A stretch of DNA of 64,000 nt from Cellulomonas hominis (GTDB lineage: Bacteria > Actinomycetota > Actinomycetes > Actinomycetales > Cellulomonadaceae), in the NCBI RefSeq assembly GCF_005239125.1, contig NZ_SZYE01000002.1:1-64000 (forward strand), given 5' to 3'. Below the pieces are notes generated by a model. The model worked only from the letters and a program-made list of their open reading frames with translations, was not told the origin of the DNA and searched no databases. Positions 16,760 to 24,895 of the stretch are shown here, piece by piece; positions within the stretch are counted from its first letter, which is position 1, and each line of letters opens with the position of its first letter. A program made the position numbers and the translations under genes.

Positions 16760-17449
16760 ATGACAACCGCACTCATCACCGGGGCCAACCGCGGCCTCGG
16801 CCACCACTTCGCCGCCGAGCTCCTCGCCAGGGGGGCGACCGTCTACGCCGCCGCCCGCGAGCCCGCGACGATCGACCTCCCCGGCGTCCGGCCGGTGGCC
16901 CTGGACGTCACCGACCCCGACGCGGTCGCCGCGGCCGCCGAGCTGGCCGCCGACGTCGACCTGCTGGTGAACAACGCCGGCATCTCGACCGGGTCGCAGC
17001 TCCTCGGGGACCTGGGCGGCGTGCGCGCCGAGATGGACGTCAACTTCTGGGGCGCGCTGTCGATGGTCCGCGCGTTCGCCCCGGTCCTCGCGGCCAACGG
17101 GGGCGGGGCGATCGTCAACATCGCCTCCGCGCTGTCCTGGTTCGCCGCTCCGGGTGCCGGGGCGTACGCCGTGTCCAAGGCGGCGAACTGGAACATGAGC
17201 AACGCCCTGCGGCTGGAGCTCGCCGCGCAGGGCACGCGGGTGACCTCCGTGCACCTCGGGCTGGCGGACACGGACATGGCCGCTGGGCTCCAGGGGCCGA
17301 AGACCGACCCGGCCGTGGTCGTCCGCACGGTGCTGGACGCCGTCGAGGCGGGCGACCTCGAGGTCGTCGTCGACGAGTGGAGCGCGATGGTCAAGGCCTC
17401 GCTGGCGGACGACCCCCGCGCGTTCTACGACCGCTTCGGTACGGCCTGA
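16760..17449 (+). CDS. SDR-family oxidoreductase
   Basis: A 229-residue classical short-chain dehydrogenase: TALITGANRGLGHHFAAEL at the N terminus, NNAG in LLVNNAGIS, the catalytic Ser in NIASALSWF, and YAVSK (Tyr-x-x-x-Lys) near residue 138. It is divergent from and probably activated by the small MerR protein. The MerR target suggests a role against an oxidised or electrophilic compound; the substrate is unknown. Confidence 0.93.
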   Translation: MTTALITGANRGLGHHFAAELLARGATVYAAAREPATIDLPGVRPVALDVTDPDAVAAAAELAADVDLLVNNAGISTGSQLLGDLGGVRAEMDVNFWGALSMVRAFAPVLAANGGGAIVNIASALSWFAAPGAGAYAVSKAANWNMSNALRLELAAQGTRVTSVHLGLADTDMAAGLQGPKTDPAVVVRTVLDAVEAGDLEVVVDEWSAMVKASLADDPRAFYDRFGTA

Positions 17450-17452
17450 GCC

Positions 17453-17484
17453 GCGCGCCGCGCCCGCCGGGTGGCGCGGCGCGC
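17453..17484. terminator. 12-bp hairpin between convergent genes
   Basis: GCGCGCCGCGCC (17453-17464) pairs perfectly with 17473-17484 across an 8-base loop, just after the SDR stop and before the end of the convergent ArsR gene. Confidence 0.7.
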
Positions 17485-17499
17485 CGCGCCGCGGCACCG

Positions 17500-17868
17500 T
17501 CACCGAACGCCGGCGAGATGCTGCCCGAGGTGCGCCGAGAGCTGCTGCACCGCGTCGGGGACGAGGGTGTAGTACGCCCAGACCCCGCGCTTCTCGCGCG
17601 TGACGAAGCCGGCCTCGGTGAGCACCTTGAGGTGGTGGGACACGGTCGGCTGCGACAGCCCGACGGGCTCGGTGAGGTCGCAGACGCACGCCTCGCCGCC
17701 GTCGTGGGCCGCGATGATCGACAGCAGCCGCAGGCGGGCCGGGTCGGCCAGCGCCTTGAGGGTCCGCGCGGTGCGCTCGGCGTCCTCGGCGCTCATGGTC
17801 GATCCGGTCGTGGGGGTGCAGCAGCCCGTCGACGGGGCCGAGGTCACCGGGAGCAGGTCGAGAGCCAT
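17500..17868 (-). CDS. arsR: ArsR-family arsenic repressor
   Basis: A 122-residue winged-helix repressor. It carries two groups of cysteines: C16-C17 in STGCCTP and the C61-V-C63 of EACVCDL. The C15-C16 plus C55 pattern of Corynebacterium glutamicum ArsR is the closest layout I recall. The recognition helix is LSQPTVSHHLKVL. It is divergent from arsM and its start is 20 bases from the dyad ATCGAC-N4-GTCGAT. Arsenite release of this repressor should induce arsM and itself. Confidence 0.93.
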   Translation of the reverse strand: MALDLLPVTSAPSTGCCTPTTGSTMSAEDAERTARTLKALADPARLRLLSIIAAHDGGEACVCDLTEPVGLSQPTVSHHLKVLTEAGFVTREKRGVWAYYTLVPDAVQQLSAHLGQHLAGVR

Positions 17869-17888
17869 GGACCCATCATGCGCGACAC

Positions 17889-17966
17889 ATCGACGCCTGT
17901 CGATGTTGACAGCCGTCGATGGGTGGTCCACGCTCCTGGTGTCGGTAGATATTGACGAGGATCGAT
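17889..17966. promoter_or_regulatory. ArsR operator cluster between arsR and arsM
   Basis: The perfect dyad ATCGAC-GCCT-GTCGAT is at 17889-17904. Two degenerate copies follow: GTTGAC-AGCC-GTCGAT at 17905-17920 and ATTGAC-GAGG-ATCGAT at 17951-17966. A fourth related site, ATTGAC-ATGC-GTCGAA, is upstream of the ArsR-ArsC fusion gene at 20286. The shared pattern YGAC-N4-RTCGA identifies the probable ArsR operator of the whole arsenic island. Confidence 0.75.
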
Positions 17967-17980
17967 CCAAAGGAGGAGTG

Positions 17981-18754
17981 ATGGCACAGGACATCCGGGA
18001 GCAGGTCCGGGCCCGCTACGCCCTGGCGGCCGTGCAGGGCACCGGGGACGCCGGCTGCTGCGGCGGCGGCTCGGCCGGCGGGTGCGGGCCGACCGACCTG
18101 GTGATCGACGAGCGGTTCGGCGCCGGCCTGTACGGCGCGGAGGACGCGGCCGCGGTCCCGGCGGAGGCGCTGGCGGCGTCCCTGGGGTGCGGGAACCCGC
18201 TGATGGTCGCCGAGCTGCGGGAGGGCGAGCGCGTGCTGGACCTGGGGTCCGGCGGCGGGATCGACGTGCTCCTCTCGGCGCGACGGGTCGGGGCGGACGG
18301 GTTCGCCTACGGGGTCGACATGACCGACGAGATGCTCGACCTGGCCCGGGCGAACGCGACCAGGGCCGGTGCGAGCAACGTGGAGTTCCGCAAGGGCACG
18401 ATCGAGGACCTGCCGCTGGACGACGCCGCGGTCGACGTGGTGATCTCGAACTGCGTGGTCAACCTGTCCCCGGACAAGCCGGCGGTGCTGGCCGAGGCGT
18501 TCCGGGTGCTGGTGCCCGGCGGGCGGTTCGGGATCTCCGACGTGGTCGCCGAGGACCACCTGACCCCAGAGCAGCGGGCGGAGCGCGGCTCGTACGTCGG
18601 GTGCATCGCCGGGGCGCTGTCGCGCACCGAGTACCTGCAGGGGCTCGCGGCGGCGGGGTTCGTCGACGCCGAGGTCCAGTTCACCCACCCGGTCGCCGAG
18701 GGCATGCACGGTGCGATCGTGCGCGCCCGCAAGCCCGGACCCCCGGAGGCGTGA
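17981..18754 (+). CDS. arsM: arsenite S-adenosylmethionine methyltransferase ArsM
   Basis: A 257-residue class I methyltransferase. The SAM motif is VLDLGSGGGIDVLLSARRVG near residue 80. The ArsM cysteines are present in SLGCGNP, ISNCVVNLSPDKP and YVGCIAGA, and an extra Cys-rich stretch GCCGGGSAGGCG lies near residue 25. It methylates As(III) to methylated and volatile species in the cytosol. A full AAAGGAGGAG ribosome site precedes the ATG. It is divergent from arsR and shares its operators. Confidence 0.95.
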   Translation: MAQDIREQVRARYALAAVQGTGDAGCCGGGSAGGCGPTDLVIDERFGAGLYGAEDAAAVPAEALAASLGCGNPLMVAELREGERVLDLGSGGGIDVLLSARRVGADGFAYGVDMTDEMLDLARANATRAGASNVEFRKGTIEDLPLDDAAVDVVISNCVVNLSPDKPAVLAEAFRVLVPGGRFGISDVVAEDHLTPEQRAERGSYVGCIAGALSRTEYLQGLAAAGFVDAEVQFTHPVAEGMHGAIVRARKPGPPEA

Positions 18755-18787
18755 GGCGCCCCGCGGCGCGCACCTGGCGTCGAGGCG

Positions 18788-19207
18788 TCAGGCGGTGACG
18801 GGCTCGACCCCGAGCTCGGACAGCAGGGTGAGGACGCGGCCGCGGATCTCGTCGCGGATCGGGCGGACCGACTCGATGCCCTGGCCGGCCGGGTCGGCCA
18901 GGGCCCAGTCCTCGTACCGCTTGCCGGGGAAGATCGGGCACGCGTCGCCGCAGCCCATGGTGATGACGACGTCGGACGCCTTGACCGCGTCGGTGGTCAG
19001 GACCTTGGGTCGCTCGGCGCGGATGTCGATGCCCTCCTCGAGCATCGCCGCCACGGCGACCGGGTTGATCTGCTCGGCGGGCATCGACCCGGCCGAGCGG
19101 ACCTCGACGTCGCCGCCGGACAGGTGCCGCAGGTAGCCGGCGGCCATCTGGGACCGGCCGGCGTTGTGCACGCAGACGAACAGGGCGGACGGCTTGGTGT
19201 CGGGCAT
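18788..19207 (-). CDS. arsC: arsenate reductase, low-molecular-weight phosphatase type
   Basis: A 139-residue ArsC. The P-loop is CVHNAGRS (C-x5-R-S) at the N terminus, and the redox cysteine pair is in TMGCGDACPIFPGK, followed by the DPAGQ loop. It reduces arsenate to arsenite with a thiol or thioredoxin system; in actinobacteria mycothiol-linked forms exist. It lies 17 bases downstream of the ArsR-ArsC fusion gene on the same strand and is likely co-transcribed with it. Confidence 0.95.
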   Translation of the reverse strand: MPDTKPSALFVCVHNAGRSQMAAGYLRHLSGGDVEVRSAGSMPAEQINPVAVAAMLEEGIDIRAERPKVLTTDAVKASDVVITMGCGDACPIFPGKRYEDWALADPAGQGIESVRPIRDEIRGRVLTLLSELGVEPVTA

Positions 19208-19224
19208 CTCGGTCTCCACGGGGG

Positions 19225-20277
19225 TCAGGCGGTGGTCGGGGTGAGGTCGGGCAGCAGGTCGGTGAGCAGGGCGCGCACGCGGCGGTCGATCACGTCGCGG
19301 ATGGCCCGCACCCCGGTCTCGGACGCCAGGGCCGGGTCGCCGACGACCCAGTCCTCGTACCGCTTGCCGGGCAGGACCGGGCAGGTGTCGCCGCAGCCCA
19401 TCGTGATGACGACGTCCGCGGCGCGGACCGCGTCGTCGGTCAGCGGCTTGGGGAACGCCTCGGCGTCGGCGCCGAGCTCGGCGAGCAGCGGGCGGACCGC
19501 GGCGTGCACGTCCGCCGCCGGCGCGGACCCCGCCGAGCGGACCGCGACCGCGTCGCCGGCGTGGTGGCGGAGCAGGGCGGCGGCCAGCTGGGAGCGGCCG
19601 GCGTTCGCGACGCACACGAACAGCACCTGCGGGCGGGCGGGCGCGGCGCCCGTCGCCCGTGCGGCGTCGGACAGCCGCTGGCGCGCGAACCGCTCGGTGC
19701 TGCCCACCAGGCGCGAGGGGATGGCCGAGGACCGGGCCAGAGCGGTGTAGGACTCCCGGACCACGCTGAGCACCGCGCCGGGGTCACGGTCGGGGAACGC
19801 TGCGGCGAGCCGGTCCGCGATCCGCGCCAGCGCGTCGTCGGCCTCGGCGGGCCCGGCCGGCGGGGCCGCGCTCGCGGCATCGACGGCCGCGGGGGCGAAC
19901 GAGTCGAGCAGGGTGGTGACCGCGCCCCGCAGCGCCGGCCGCACCCGGTAGTACACCCAGGTCCCGCGGCGCTCGGAGGTCAGCAGCCCGGCCTGCTTGA
20001 GCAGCTTCAGGTGGTGCGAGACGGTCGGCTGGGAGACCTCGGCGACCGTGGCCAGGTCGCACACGCACGCCTCCCCGGTCGGGGACGTCGCGATCAGCGA
20101 CAGCATCCGCAGCCGCAGCGGGTCGCCCAGGGCCTTCAGGGTCGCGGCGACGTGCGCCGCCGCGTCGGCGCCCATCGCGTGGTCCGCGGGCGAGGTCGGC
20201 GGCGTGCAGGCGTCGGCGGGGCGATCGAGCATCAAGAGCCCGGGGTCCGACCCGCTCGGTCGGCGCTCGTTCGGCAT
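19225..20277 (-). CDS. ArsR-ArsC fusion protein
   Basis: About 350 residues in three parts. Residues about 45-125 are an ArsR winged helix with EACVCDL and VSQPTVSHHLKLLK. Residues about 150-205 are a three-helix bundle (ALARIADRLAAAFP, SRLVGSTERFARQRL) as found at the N terminus of actinobacterial ArsC. The remainder is a full low-molecular-weight phosphatase ArsC with FVCVANAGRS and TMGCGDTCPVLPGK. Regulator and enzyme are therefore one polypeptide. ArsRC fusions are known from Leptospirillum and Acidimicrobium. The start at 20277 is chosen because the operator at 20286-20301 lies just upstream; 20232 is an alternative ATG. Confidence 0.93.
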   Translation of the reverse strand: MPNERRPSGSDPGLLMLDRPADACTPPTSPADHAMGADAAAHVAATLKALGDPLRLRMLSLIATSPTGEACVCDLATVAEVSQPTVSHHLKLLKQAGLLTSERRGTWVYYRVRPALRGAVTTLLDSFAPAAVDAASAAPPAGPAEADDALARIADRLAAAFPDRDPGAVLSVVRESYTALARSSAIPSRLVGSTERFARQRLSDAARATGAAPARPQVLFVCVANAGRSQLAAALLRHHAGDAVAVRSAGSAPAADVHAAVRPLLAELGADAEAFPKPLTDDAVRAADVVITMGCGDTCPVLPGKRYEDWVVGDPALASETGVRAIRDVIDRRVRALLTDLLPDLTPTTA

Positions 20278-20285
20278 GTGCCTAT

Positions 20286-20301
20286 ATTGACATGCGTCGA
20301 A
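20286..20301. promoter_or_regulatory. ArsR operator upstream of the fusion gene
   Basis: ATTGAC-ATGC-GTCGAA matches the three operators at 17889-17966. It lies nine bases before the chosen start of the ArsR-ArsC gene, where bound repressor would block transcription. Confidence 0.65.
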
Positions 20302-20365
20302 CCAACCAGCACTCCGCACTACGCACGCCGCGTGCGGTTACCTTACGGAGGGTGACTGAAGGCAG

Positions 20366-20776
20366 GTGGACGCAGTGGCGAACCCCAGGACGCTGAGCGG
20401 GCCGTGTCAGGCGTGGCCGGCGGAGAGCGGGTTCATCCGGGAGGTCCTGGACCGGATCGGCGACAAGTGGACGATGCTCGTCGTCAGCACGCTCGGCGAC
20501 GGTCCGCTGCGCTACTCCGACCTCCACGCCAGCATCCCCGGGATCTCCCAACGGATGCTCACGGTGACGCTGAAGGCTCTCGAGCGCGACGGGCTCCTCA
20601 CCCGGACCGCGTTCCCGGAGGTGCCACCACGGGTCGTGTACGAGCTGACGGACCTGGGCCGCTCGCTCTCCGACGCGGTTCTGGCGATGGCCTCCTGGGC
20701 CGTGGCCCACTACGAGGAGGTCGCTGCCCAGCGGCGGGTCCACGACATCACGGGGGTCGGTCGGGAGGGCGCGTAG
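20366..20776 (+). CDS. HxlR-family transcriptional regulator
   Basis: A 136-residue winged-helix protein: GDKWTMLVVSTLGDGPLRYS, SIPGISQRMLTVTLKALERDGL and the wing PPRVVYELTDLG are the HxlR hallmarks. C15 near the N terminus is the cysteine that in some HxlR proteins senses aldehydes or disulphide stress. It converges on an SDR gene from which it is separated by a strong terminator; the target is probably elsewhere or the SDR. The GTG at 20366 could be replaced by GTG 20375. Confidence 0.9.
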   Translation: MDAVANPRTLSGPCQAWPAESGFIREVLDRIGDKWTMLVVSTLGDGPLRYSDLHASIPGISQRMLTVTLKALERDGLLTRTAFPEVPPRVVYELTDLGRSLSDAVLAMASWAVAHYEEVAAQRRVHDITGVGREGA

Positions 20777-20795
20777 CGGCGCCCTCCCGACCGAC
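20756..20795. terminator. 17-bp perfect hairpin containing a stop codon
   Basis: The arms 20756-20772 and 20779-20795 are perfectly complementary over 17 bp with loop GTAGCG, which contains the TAG stop of the HxlR gene. It separates the convergent HxlR and SDR genes. Confidence 0.8.
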
Positions 20796-20805
20796 CGTGC
20801 CGAGG

Positions 20806-21483
20806 TCAGGGAGCGACGACGATCTCGTGCGCGGATCGGTTCTGGTGTGCGTCCCAGTGGAACGGCGCGATCTCCGCCGCTGACATCGCCGGCACCCCGT
20901 CCGGCGCCTGGTCGGTGATCCAGGCCGCGATCGCCAGGTGCGCGACGTGGATGCCGTCGCCCTCCAGCTCCCCGGCGAGGTTCAGCGCCCAGTTCCGCAT
21001 GGCCGCGGCGCCGGCGTTCACGTTGCCGAAGACCGCGGTGGGGGTGATCGACCCTGCGCCGCTGGTGAACAGGAGCGTGCCCGCTCCCGCCCGGCGGAGG
21101 TCCGGCAGCACGGCAGCCGCTGCAGCCTGGGCTCCGTACAGGTAGTACTCGATCTGCGCCTGGGTGTTCTCGGGGGTCGTCTCCCGGATGTGGACCGGGG
21201 CGAGCGGCCCCGCCGAGGCGTCGGCGGGGGAGTACTCCAGCACGTCGATACCGCCGAATCGCCGCTTCGCGGCGTCCAGCGCGGCCGTCAGGCCGTCGCG
21301 GTCCAGGACGTCCGCCGGGAACGCGGCCGCGGTGATCCCGTCGGCGGCGAGATCCGCGACCAGGCCGTCGAGCTTGTCCGGGTTCCGCGCGACGAGCGCG
21401 ACGTCGAAGCCCTCCGAGCCGAACCTGCGCGCGATGGCGAGGCCGAGTCCGGGGCCGGCGCCGATGATGGCGATCGTGGGCAT
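20806..21483 (-). CDS. SDR-family NAD(P)-binding protein, atypical
   Basis: A 225-residue Rossmann protein. The nucleotide motif is IAIIGAGPGLGLAIARRFG. The family NNAG is replaced by EYSPAD, the catalytic Ser stands in LLFTSGAGS, and the Tyr-x-x-x-Lys motif is missing (VNAGAAAMRNW in its place). It may therefore be a non-classical SDR or have lost classical dehydrogenase chemistry. It lies 45 bases downstream of the FrnE-like gene, likely in one transcript. Confidence 0.9.
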   Translation of the reverse strand: MPTIAIIGAGPGLGLAIARRFGSEGFDVALVARNPDKLDGLVADLAADGITAAAFPADVLDRDGLTAALDAAKRRFGGIDVLEYSPADASAGPLAPVHIRETTPENTQAQIEYYLYGAQAAAAAVLPDLRRAGAGTLLFTSGAGSITPTAVFGNVNAGAAAMRNWALNLAGELEGDGIHVAHLAIAAWITDQAPDGVPAMSAAEIAPFHWDAHQNRSAHEIVVAP

Positions 21484-21527
21484 GGTGTTCCTCTGTCTCT
21501 CGATGTGGTCGTGCTCGTGACAGCTCT

Positions 21528-22250
21528 CTAGCGCGCGCGGTCGGGCGACGGTGGCTCCGGCGCGGTCCGCCGGGCCGCGGGCGGCGCGCTCGCGATCACC
21601 TGGTCGAGCACCTGCGCGTACACGTCGACGGTCTGGGCGCCTGCGGTGGCGAAGCGCCGGTCGAACACCATGAACGGCACACCCTGCGCTCCCATGTCCC
21701 GGGCCTCCTTGACGTCGGCACGGACCGCATCGGCGTACTCGTCGCCCGCCAGCACGTCCCGGACCCGCCGACCCGACAGGCCCACCTGCTCGGCGACCCG
21801 TGCGAGCTCGTCGGCCTCGAAGGGGTTGAGGTCCCCGGCGAAGAAGCGGTCCTGCACGAGGGAGAACAGCGCCAGGCCTCGGCCCGACTCCTCCGCGTCG
21901 CGCACGACGCGGTGGAAGTCGAAGGTGTTCGCGTTGAGCCGGTCCACGGAGAAGGGAAGACCCTCCCGCTGCGCGAGCGCCTGGATGCGGCTCTCCGCGT
22001 GCCGCACGACCTCCGCGTCCCCGCCGTGCGAGCGGATGAACGCGGTCTCGATCGTCTCCGGCGTGCGCGGTGCGTCCGGGTGCAGCTCGAACGACCGCAG
22101 CGCGACGACGAACCGTCCCGCGTCCGTCCGGGCCGCGATCGCCCGCTCCAGCCGGTGCTTGCCGACGTAGCACCACGGGCAGCCCAGGTCGGACCACACC
22201 TCGATGACCACCGGGCCCCTGCAACCGTCCGCGGTCGCCTGCTCACTCAT
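21528..22250 (-). CDS. DsbA-family oxidoreductase, FrnE-like
   Basis: A 240-residue thioredoxin-fold protein. The active site CPWC lies in SDLGCPWCYVGKHRLE near residue 28, followed by a helical insertion domain and the cis-Pro loop QGVPFMVFDRR near residue 195. There is no signal peptide, so it acts in the cytosol, as FrnE of polyketide clusters and the Deinococcus stress disulphide isomerase do. It probably rearranges or reduces disulphides under oxidative stress. Confidence 0.93.
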   Translation of the reverse strand: MSEQATADGCRGPVVIEVWSDLGCPWCYVGKHRLERAIAARTDAGRFVVALRSFELHPDAPRTPETIETAFIRSHGGDAEVVRHAESRIQALAQREGLPFSVDRLNANTFDFHRVVRDAEESGRGLALFSLVQDRFFAGDLNPFEADELARVAEQVGLSGRRVRDVLAGDEYADAVRADVKEARDMGAQGVPFMVFDRRFATAGAQTVDVYAQVLDQVIASAPPAARRTAPEPPSPDRAR

Positions 22251-22455
22251 CGCCCCACCCCGCTCCTCGTGCGTCACCCGATGATCGGCGGGCGAGGGCG
22301 TGCCGACAAAAGGCACCTCGAGGTGCGCCGTGACGGGGCTCCGTGGCCTGTCGCGGAGCTGCGGACGGCGGGGCAGGAGCGTGGGCCCGCGCGTACCGCT
22401 CCGGGCGGGCTCACCACCCGACGGGGTGCCGGTCGCGCGGGAGGCGTCACCGCGA

Positions 22456-23466
22456 CTAGCCGGGCACCGCCGGCACGTACAGACCGTCCCGTTCCGCACG
22501 GACGGCGGCGTGGGTCCGTGTCGGCGTCCCGAGCTTGGCCAGGATGTGCTCGAGGTGCGTGGCCACGGTCCGCGGGGTGACGACGAGCCGGCACGCGATG
22601 TCGGGGTTGGTGCACCCCTCCACCAGCAGCCCCAGCACCTCCAGCTCCCGGGGGGTGAGGCCGTGCAGCGGCGGGGCGGGGAGAGCAGCACCAGGCCGGG
22701 CAGGCCGGGACCGGCGTCGTCCGACGCGCTCAGGATGGTGATCCGCGCGTGCCCGTCGGGAGCGTGCGCCCCGCCGAGCGGCCAGAGGAACGACGAGCTG
22801 ACCCGTCCGTCGCGCACGCGCCGCCGCGCGAGCGTGAGGACCGGCGACCCCGGGAGCAGCAGGGGGGTGGTCGCCAGCCCCGGGACCACCTGGCACCCGC
22901 CGTCGGCGCGCAGGACCGCGCCCGCGGTGACCCCCCTGGACGAGCCGGGCGACGGCGAGGAGCGAGCTCAGGGGGTCGAGGCCGCGTGCGAGCGGGGGCG
23001 CGAGCCGGGCGAGGCGCCGGCGCGTGGCCGCAGACGGCGGGGCCGGGCTGGCGAGGAGCACCGCGAGGTGCCCCACGTGCCGGCCGTCGGCGAACAGGGC
23101 GACACCGAGCCCCTCCCGCAGCCCGGACGGGATCAGGCACTCCGCCCAGGTCGGCAGCTCCTCGGCGGGGTAGGGCAGGTCCGACGGCCCCAGCGGCAGG
23201 CGCGCGCGGTCCGTGCCGGTGAGCTCGGTGTCCCGGGCCACCCGCGGGCCTTCGAGGAACCGCACCGCGGTGTCGTCCAGGTCCACCGTGGCGAGGGAGT
23301 AGTAGCGGCGCTCCCACGGGTCCGCGAACGCGAGGAACGCGGCGTCGAACGGGGCGGCCCGGCGCAGCACCTCGAGCAGGCCCCGCGTCCGCTCGGGCGG
23401 CGTGGCGAGGGTGCGCACGGCGGCGCCCTCGACGAGGAGCAGGTCGTCGACGCGGAGCGGGTGCAT
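22456..23466 (-). CDS. LuxR-family regulator gene with two compensating frameshifts
   Basis: The single open frame encodes 336 residues, but its middle (about residues 178-262) is Arg/Gly/Pro-rich noise. Residues 1-177 are a normal N-terminal sensor region (FDAAFLAFADPWERRYYSLAT, HVGHLAVLL), and the last 70 are a LuxR HTH (LTPRELEVLGLLVEGCTNPD). In the +1 frame between, the protein-like sequence VTAGAVLRADGG...DGHARITILSASDD...GLVLLSP joins both ends properly. It requires one base fewer in the C6 run at 22931-22936 and one base more near 22671-22686. So the gene has a +1 and a -1 shift, by mutation or sequencing error; the open frame survives because high-G+C frames rarely stop. Confidence 0.85.
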   Translation of the reverse strand: MHPLRVDDLLLVEGAAVRTLATPPERTRGLLEVLRRAAPFDAAFLAFADPWERRYYSLATVDLDDTAVRFLEGPRVARDTELTGTDRARLPLGPSDLPYPAEELPTWAECLIPSGLREGLGVALFADGRHVGHLAVLLASPAPPSAATRRRLARLAPPLARGLDPLSSLLAVARLVQGGHRGRGPARRRRVPGGPGAGDHPPAAPGVAGPHARAAARARRTGQLVVPLAARRGARSRRARADHHPERVGRRRSRPARPGAALPAPPLHGLTPRELEVLGLLVEGCTNPDIACRLVVTPRTVATHLEHILAKLGTPTRTHAAVRAERDGLYVPAVPG

Positions 23467-23710
23467 GCGGGACCCCCGGGGGACGTCAGCGGCGGTGCGC
23501 TGACCCGACCTGGCGGGACCCGTTGCTCGAGAGACCGGCGGGTGCGGACGAGACCCTTTCTACCCCCGCCCGGGCCCGGTCGCCCGCGGGCGGCCGGGGC
23601 TCGGCGGCGGGCACGGATCGGCAGGTCTGCCGATACCGCGGCGGCGCGCCGCGTGGGTGCAATGGCCTGTCCGATCCCGGCGCCCGCCGGGCCCGACCAG
23701 AGGAGCCGTC

Positions 23711-24865
23711 ATGAAGGCAGTGGTGTACGAGGGTCCGCGCCAGGTCAGCGTCTCGGACGTCCCGGACGCGAGGATCGAGCGGCCGACCGACGTGCTGGTG
23801 CGCGTCACCTCCGCGAACATCTGCGGCTCCGACCTGCACATGTACGAGGGCAGGACGGACTTCGAGAAGGGCCGGTGGTTCGGGCACGAGAACCTGGGCC
23901 AGGTGGTCGAGGTCGGCGACGGGGTCGACAAGGTCCGGGTCGGCGATTGGGTCGTCCTCCCGTTCAACATCGCCTGCGGGCACTGCAAGAACTGCGAGCG
24001 CCAGCTCACCAACTACTGCCTCACTGCGCAGCCGGAGCCGAGCATGGCGGGGGCCGCGTACGGCTTCGCCGACATGGGCCCGTACGGCGGCGGTCAGGCC
24101 GAGCTGCTGCGGGTGCCCTGGGGCGACTTCAACTGCCTGCGGCTGGGGGAGGACGCCGAGGAGCGGCAGACCGACTACGTGATGCTCGCCGACATCTTCC
24201 CGACGGGGTACCACGCCACCGACATGGCGGGCGTGAAGCCCGGCGACCAGACGGTGATCTACGGCGCCGGCCCGGTCGGGCTGATGGCGGCGCTGTCGGC
24301 GACGATCCGCGGCGCAGGCAAGGTGATGGTCGTCGACCGGCAGCCCGACCGGCTGCGGCTGGCGGAGTCCATCGGGGCGATCACGATCGACGACTCCGAG
24401 GTCGACCCGGTGGAGGCCGTCCTGGAGCAGACGATGGGCCTCGGCGCCGACAACGGCTGCGAGTGCGTGGGCTACCAGGCGCACGAGCCCGACGGCCAGG
24501 AGCAGACGAACCTGACCATGAACCGGCTGGTCGGCTCGGTCCGGTTCACCGGGACGATCGGCACCGTCGGTGTCTTCGTCCCGCAGGACCCCGGGGCCGA
24601 GGACGAGCTCGCGAAGCAGGGGAAGATCGCGTTCGACTTCGGCATGTTCTGGTTCAAGGGCCTGCACCTCGGCACCGGTCAGGCGCCGGTCAAGAAGTAC
24701 AACCGGCAGCTGCGCGACCTGATCGCCGGCGGCAAGGCCGAGCCGTCGTTCATCGTCAGCCACGAGCTGCCGCTGGACCGCGCCCCCGAGGCGTACGAGC
24801 ACTTCGACAAGCGCGACGACGGGTGGACGAAGGTCGTCCTGCACCCCGACGGGAAGGGCGCCTGA
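23711..24865 (+). CDS. zinc-dependent formaldehyde dehydrogenase, glutathione-independent type
   Basis: A 384-residue MDR alcohol dehydrogenase. The catalytic zinc ligands stand in NICGSDLHMYEGRT and WFGHENLG; the structural zinc cysteines are in ACGHCKNCERQLTNYC; the NAD motif is IYGAGPVGLMAA. The long insertion and LHLGTGQAPVKKYN near the C terminus are typical of the Pseudomonas FdhA type (NAD-dependent formaldehyde oxidation or dismutation). AGAGGAG precedes the ATG. It stands alone between the LuxR gene (divergent) and the DUF1345 gene. Confidence 0.94.
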   Translation: MKAVVYEGPRQVSVSDVPDARIERPTDVLVRVTSANICGSDLHMYEGRTDFEKGRWFGHENLGQVVEVGDGVDKVRVGDWVVLPFNIACGHCKNCERQLTNYCLTAQPEPSMAGAAYGFADMGPYGGGQAELLRVPWGDFNCLRLGEDAEERQTDYVMLADIFPTGYHATDMAGVKPGDQTVIYGAGPVGLMAALSATIRGAGKVMVVDRQPDRLRLAESIGAITIDDSEVDPVEAVLEQTMGLGADNGCECVGYQAHEPDGQEQTNLTMNRLVGSVRFTGTIGTVGVFVPQDPGAEDELAKQGKIAFDFGMFWFKGLHLGTGQAPVKKYNRQLRDLIAGGKAEPSFIVSHELPLDRAPEAYEHFDKRDDGWTKVVLHPDGKGA

Positions 24866-24895
24866 CGTGGCCGCGCTCCGCGATATGGCGGGCGG

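Noticed and set aside
20806-21483. Classical SDR dehydrogenase with normal active site
   Set aside because: The Tyr-x-x-x-Lys motif is missing, so I call it atypical.
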